DNA of 64,000 bases. It comes from Bernardetiaceae bacterium. Lineage in GTDB: Bacteria > Bacteroidota > Bacteroidia > Cytophagales > Thermoflexibacteraceae. The stretch lies in NCBI GenBank assembly GCA_025056255.1, contig JANWVT010000005.1, positions 165,408 through 229,407 of the forward strand, given 5' to 3'. The notes below the pieces were generated by a model, which had not been told where the DNA came from, did not search any database, and worked only from the letters and a program-made list of their open reading frames with translations. Shown one piece after another: positions 61,878-64,000 of this stretch; position 1 is the stretch's first letter, and every line of letters starts with the position of its first letter. A program made the position numbers and the translations under genes.

Positions 61878-62921
61878 ATGAAAAGAACAGCCTTTTTTGC
61901 CCTCGCTTGTGTTTTGTTGGCGGCAGCGGTGGTTGTTTCGTGTGGACAACGCGATGTAAATCCGATGATAGAAGTGAGTACGCCACCGCATTTTCCACCA
62001 ATGATATATGACCTGAACAAGAATCCTGTAACCCAAGCCGGATTTGAACTGGGCAGAGCTTTGTTTTACGAAGGACAGCTTTCGCGCGACGGCACAGTCA
62101 GTTGCGGATTTTGCCACCAACAAAGCGCTGGCTTCACCCACCACGGACACGACCTCAGCCATGGCGTAGATGACCGCTTAGGTAAGCGCAACGCATTGCC
62201 AATTCAAAATTTGGCATTTTACCGCGATTTTATGTGGGATGGCGGCATCCATGACCTTGATTTGCAGCCGCTTGCTCCTATTGAGAATCCTGTGGAAATG
62301 GACGAATCCATGCCCAATATTTTAGAAAAACTGCGCAAGCATCCGCACTACCCACGCATGTTTGAACGGGCATTTGGCACACCTGAAATTACAGGTGAAC
62401 GACTGCTAAAAGCTCTCTCGCAGTTTATGGTTACGATGATTTCCGCTAACTCGCGCTATGACCAATACTTGCGCGGCGAAACTCAACTCACCGCCGATGA
62501 ATTGCGCGGGCTGCAACTGTTCAAACAAAAAGGTTGCGACCATTGCCACTCGGGCGGACTGTTTACCGACCAGACCTATCGCAACAATGGATTGAGCTTG
62601 GCGTTCAACCAAGATGTAGGGCGCTATGAAATTACGCTCAACGAACAAGACAAATACAAATTTCGCGTGCCAAGCCTGCGCAACGTAGAGGTTACGCGCC
62701 CCTACATGCACGACGGGCGTTTCCGCAATTTGGAAATGGTACTTGACCACTATTCGGAAGGCATGGAAGACATCCCAACACTTGACCCGCTGTTTAAACG
62801 CACCGATGGCAAACGCGGCATCCCGATGACTGCCGAAGAGAAACGCCTGATTATTGCTTTTCTGAAAACACTGACCGATGAGACTTTTCTCCATGACAAA
62901 AGATTTAGCGAACCCGAATGA
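61878..62921 (+). CDS. mbnH: MbnH/MauG-like dihaem cytochrome c peroxidase
   Basis: A 347-aa lipoprotein (lipobox VVVSCG) of the cytochrome c peroxidase/MauG family. Two haem sites are visible: CGFCH at residues 76-80 and CDHCH at 220-224. MHDGRF and the distal segments LPIQNLAFYRDFMWDGG fit the family. MbnH proteins use bis-Fe(IV) chemistry to oxidise a Trp in MbnP. The pair mbnP-mbnH and the small Cys protein suggest a copper-acquisition role. It overlaps the next gene by 4 bp (ATGA). Confidence 0.86.
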   Translation: MKRTAFFALACVLLAAAVVVSCGQRDVNPMIEVSTPPHFPPMIYDLNKNPVTQAGFELGRALFYEGQLSRDGTVSCGFCHQQSAGFTHHGHDLSHGVDDRLGKRNALPIQNLAFYRDFMWDGGIHDLDLQPLAPIENPVEMDESMPNILEKLRKHPHYPRMFERAFGTPEITGERLLKALSQFMVTMISANSRYDQYLRGETQLTADELRGLQLFKQKGCDHCHSGGLFTDQTYRNNGLSLAFNQDVGRYEITLNEQDKYKFRVPSLRNVEVTRPYMHDGRFRNLEMVLDHYSEGMEDIPTLDPLFKRTDGKRGIPMTAEEKRLIIAFLKTLTDETFLHDKRFSEPE

Positions 62922-63838
62922 AAACTCTACAAACACTTTTTGTCTTCCTGACTATCAGCACTAATGCTTTTGCTTGTGAAATTTGCGGCTGCGGTGTAGG
63001 CAATTTTTACATGGGCATTATGCCGCAATTCAACCGCCACTTTGTAGGCGTTCGCTATCGGCAACTGTCCTATGATTCGCACTTGGGTACAGGTGGCACC
63101 AAAAACTACCTAACCACCCGCGAACTGTTCCAAACCGCTGAACTTTGGGCACGGTTTTACCCTACGCAGCGGATTCAAACGATGGTATTTCTGCCTTATC
63201 ATTTCAACCGACAAACCGACTACAATCAAACTTTTACCAAAACGCTTGCCGGCTTAGGGGAGGCTACTTTGCTGGCAAACTACCGACTGTTGGACAATGT
63301 TACCGACACGCTGCCCCGACGCTTTCGGCACAACTTGCTCATAGGTGGCGGTGTGAAATTGCCCACGGCGCGCTTTCGCTTCGATGCAGCCGATAAACAA
63401 CAGGTTGCCAATCCTAACTTTCAGTTGGGCAGCGGAAGTACCGATTTTTTAGCCAACCTTGTGTACGTGGTTCGCATGGGCAAATGGGGACTGAGCAGCG
63501 ACTTGAACGCCAAAATCAACACTGCCAATGCAGATGGCTACCACTTTGGCAATCGCATCAACGGGCAGTTAACGCTGTTCTACACGCGAAGCATATGTGG
63601 CATTGTGTTGATGCCCTATCTTGGCGGATTTGGCGAATACAGTACACTTGATAACCATCAAGGCTTCATCCTTTCCAATACGGGCGGCAGCGCAACTTTT
63701 GCCATAGCAGGGCTGGAACTCTACATCGGACGCATTTCCATCGGCAGCAATTTCCAACAGCCGATTACCCAGCATTTAGCCAATGGCGCCATTCGGACAC
63801 ATGAAAGAGGAACACTACACCTGACGTTGATGCTGTAA
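62918..63838 (+). CDS. Probable outer-membrane beta-barrel protein of the copper-like operon
   Basis: A 306-aa protein with a signal peptide (TLQTLFVFLTISTNAFA) and then CEICGCGVGNFYMGIMPQF. The rest alternates polar and hydrophobic residues with Tyr/Phe-rich turns (RARFYPTQRIQTMVFLPYHF-like), as in outer-membrane barrels. The mature N-terminal CEICGC could bind metal. It is coupled to mbnH by ATGA. No family name was recognised. It might transport the metal complex or anchor MbnP. Confidence 0.7.
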   Translation: MKTLQTLFVFLTISTNAFACEICGCGVGNFYMGIMPQFNRHFVGVRYRQLSYDSHLGTGGTKNYLTTRELFQTAELWARFYPTQRIQTMVFLPYHFNRQTDYNQTFTKTLAGLGEATLLANYRLLDNVTDTLPRRFRHNLLIGGGVKLPTARFRFDAADKQQVANPNFQLGSGSTDFLANLVYVVRMGKWGLSSDLNAKINTANADGYHFGNRINGQLTLFYTRSICGIVLMPYLGGFGEYSTLDNHQGFILSNTGGSATFAIAGLELYIGRISIGSNFQQPITQHLANGAIRTHERGTLHLTLML

Positions 63839-63938
63839 AAACAATTAATCAAGCCGGTACCAGATATGGCAACAAGATGCGATTTTACGCCCTTGCCTGC
63901 ATTCTTGCAGCCGACCTTGGGTATTTGTGAAGACACGA

Positions 63939-64000
63939 ACAACGGCGAGGTGCAACGGCGGCGCGCAACGGCAAGGTAGCACAGCAGCGTGCAACGGCAG
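63939..64000. repeat. 13-bp tandem repeat array, cut by the right window edge
   Basis: Units in register: ACAACGGCGAGGT, GCAACGGCGGCGC, GCAACGGCAAGGT, AGCACAGCAGCGT, GCAACGGCAG (cut). The core GCAACGGC is at 63952, 63965 and 63991, spaced 13 and 26 bp. The same family as 47695-47728. It lies about 100 bp behind the last gene and continues beyond the window. Confidence 0.85.

Noticed and set aside
63939..64000. 13-bp repeats as a CRISPR or coding repeat
   Set aside because: No spacers of CRISPR length, and no open frame with family character; treated as an intergenic repeat family.

Overview
The window is a stretch of chromosome from a Bacteroidota bacterium, most likely from the Cytophagales side of the phylum. 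The evidence is the gene set: a MurF-alanine racemase fusion, DUF349, DUF2795, DUF3822 and GSCFA proteins, a HYC_CC_PP-type small protein beside a TonB receptor, and Bacteroidota promoters (TTTG, about 20 bp, TAnnTTTG) with few Shine-Dalgarno sites. The species cannot be named from sequence alone. Most of the window is ordinary, densely packed chromosome. The one clear accessory region is a small integrated element at 51.4-59.0 kb.

Layout. 0-2.3 kb: the end of a sensor kinase, its OmpR-type regulator and an FkbM methyltransferase. 2.4-9.0 kb (minus): a complete RND efflux operon (TetR regulator, TolC-like channel, lipoprotein adaptor, HAE1 pump). 9.1-11.3 kb: a polytopic membrane protein and queE. 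11.5-19.3 kb: a compact glucuronate/fructuronate catabolic operon (SDR reductase, uxuA, uxaC, KDG kinase, KDPG aldolase) followed by a complete TRAP transporter. Together these import a hexuronate and convert it to pyruvate and glyceraldehyde-3-phosphate. 19.3-28.6 kb: housekeeping and conserved unknown genes (LolC/E-like permease, BioF-like enzyme, DUF349, DUF2795, DUF3822, Nnr). 28.7-31.6 kb: a Cys/His-rich small protein plus TonB receptor, probably for metal uptake. 31.8-40.3 kb: aconitase, a candidate small RNA, MurF-Alr, an M16 peptidase and an ExbB-ExbD-TonB set. 40.8-47.6 kb: hemB, a DUF1080 protein, a GSCFA protein, an alpha-glucosidase lipoprotein, a BASS transporter and an unusual MORN-NTR-Kazal protein. 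47.8-51.3 kb (minus): rpsL-rpsG-fusA-rpsJ.

51.4-59.0 kb: a 7,583-bp integrative element in the 3' end of tRNA-Pro(GGG), bounded by perfect 18-bp direct repeats. It carries a tyrosine integrase, an excisionase-like HTH protein, a P4/SF3-type helicase, a RepB-type primase and an iteron-rich putative origin. It also carries a RimK-like ATP-grasp ligase with an extra C-terminal module, and a four-helix membrane protein with a zinc-knuckle and a terminal QLDLF, a match to the beta-clamp-binding consensus. There is no relaxase, capsid or transfer gene, so it looks like a replicating, satellite-like integrative element and is the best candidate for an undescribed system.

59.2-64 kb: mscL, rnhA, then a probable copper-related operon (small CxxxC protein, MbnP-like lipoprotein, MbnH/MauG-like dihaem protein, outer-membrane protein) with a strong palindrome in front of mbnP. 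Several gene-free stretches share a degenerate 13-bp unit (GCAACGGCGGCGT). Apart from the left edge, no broken gene was recognised.
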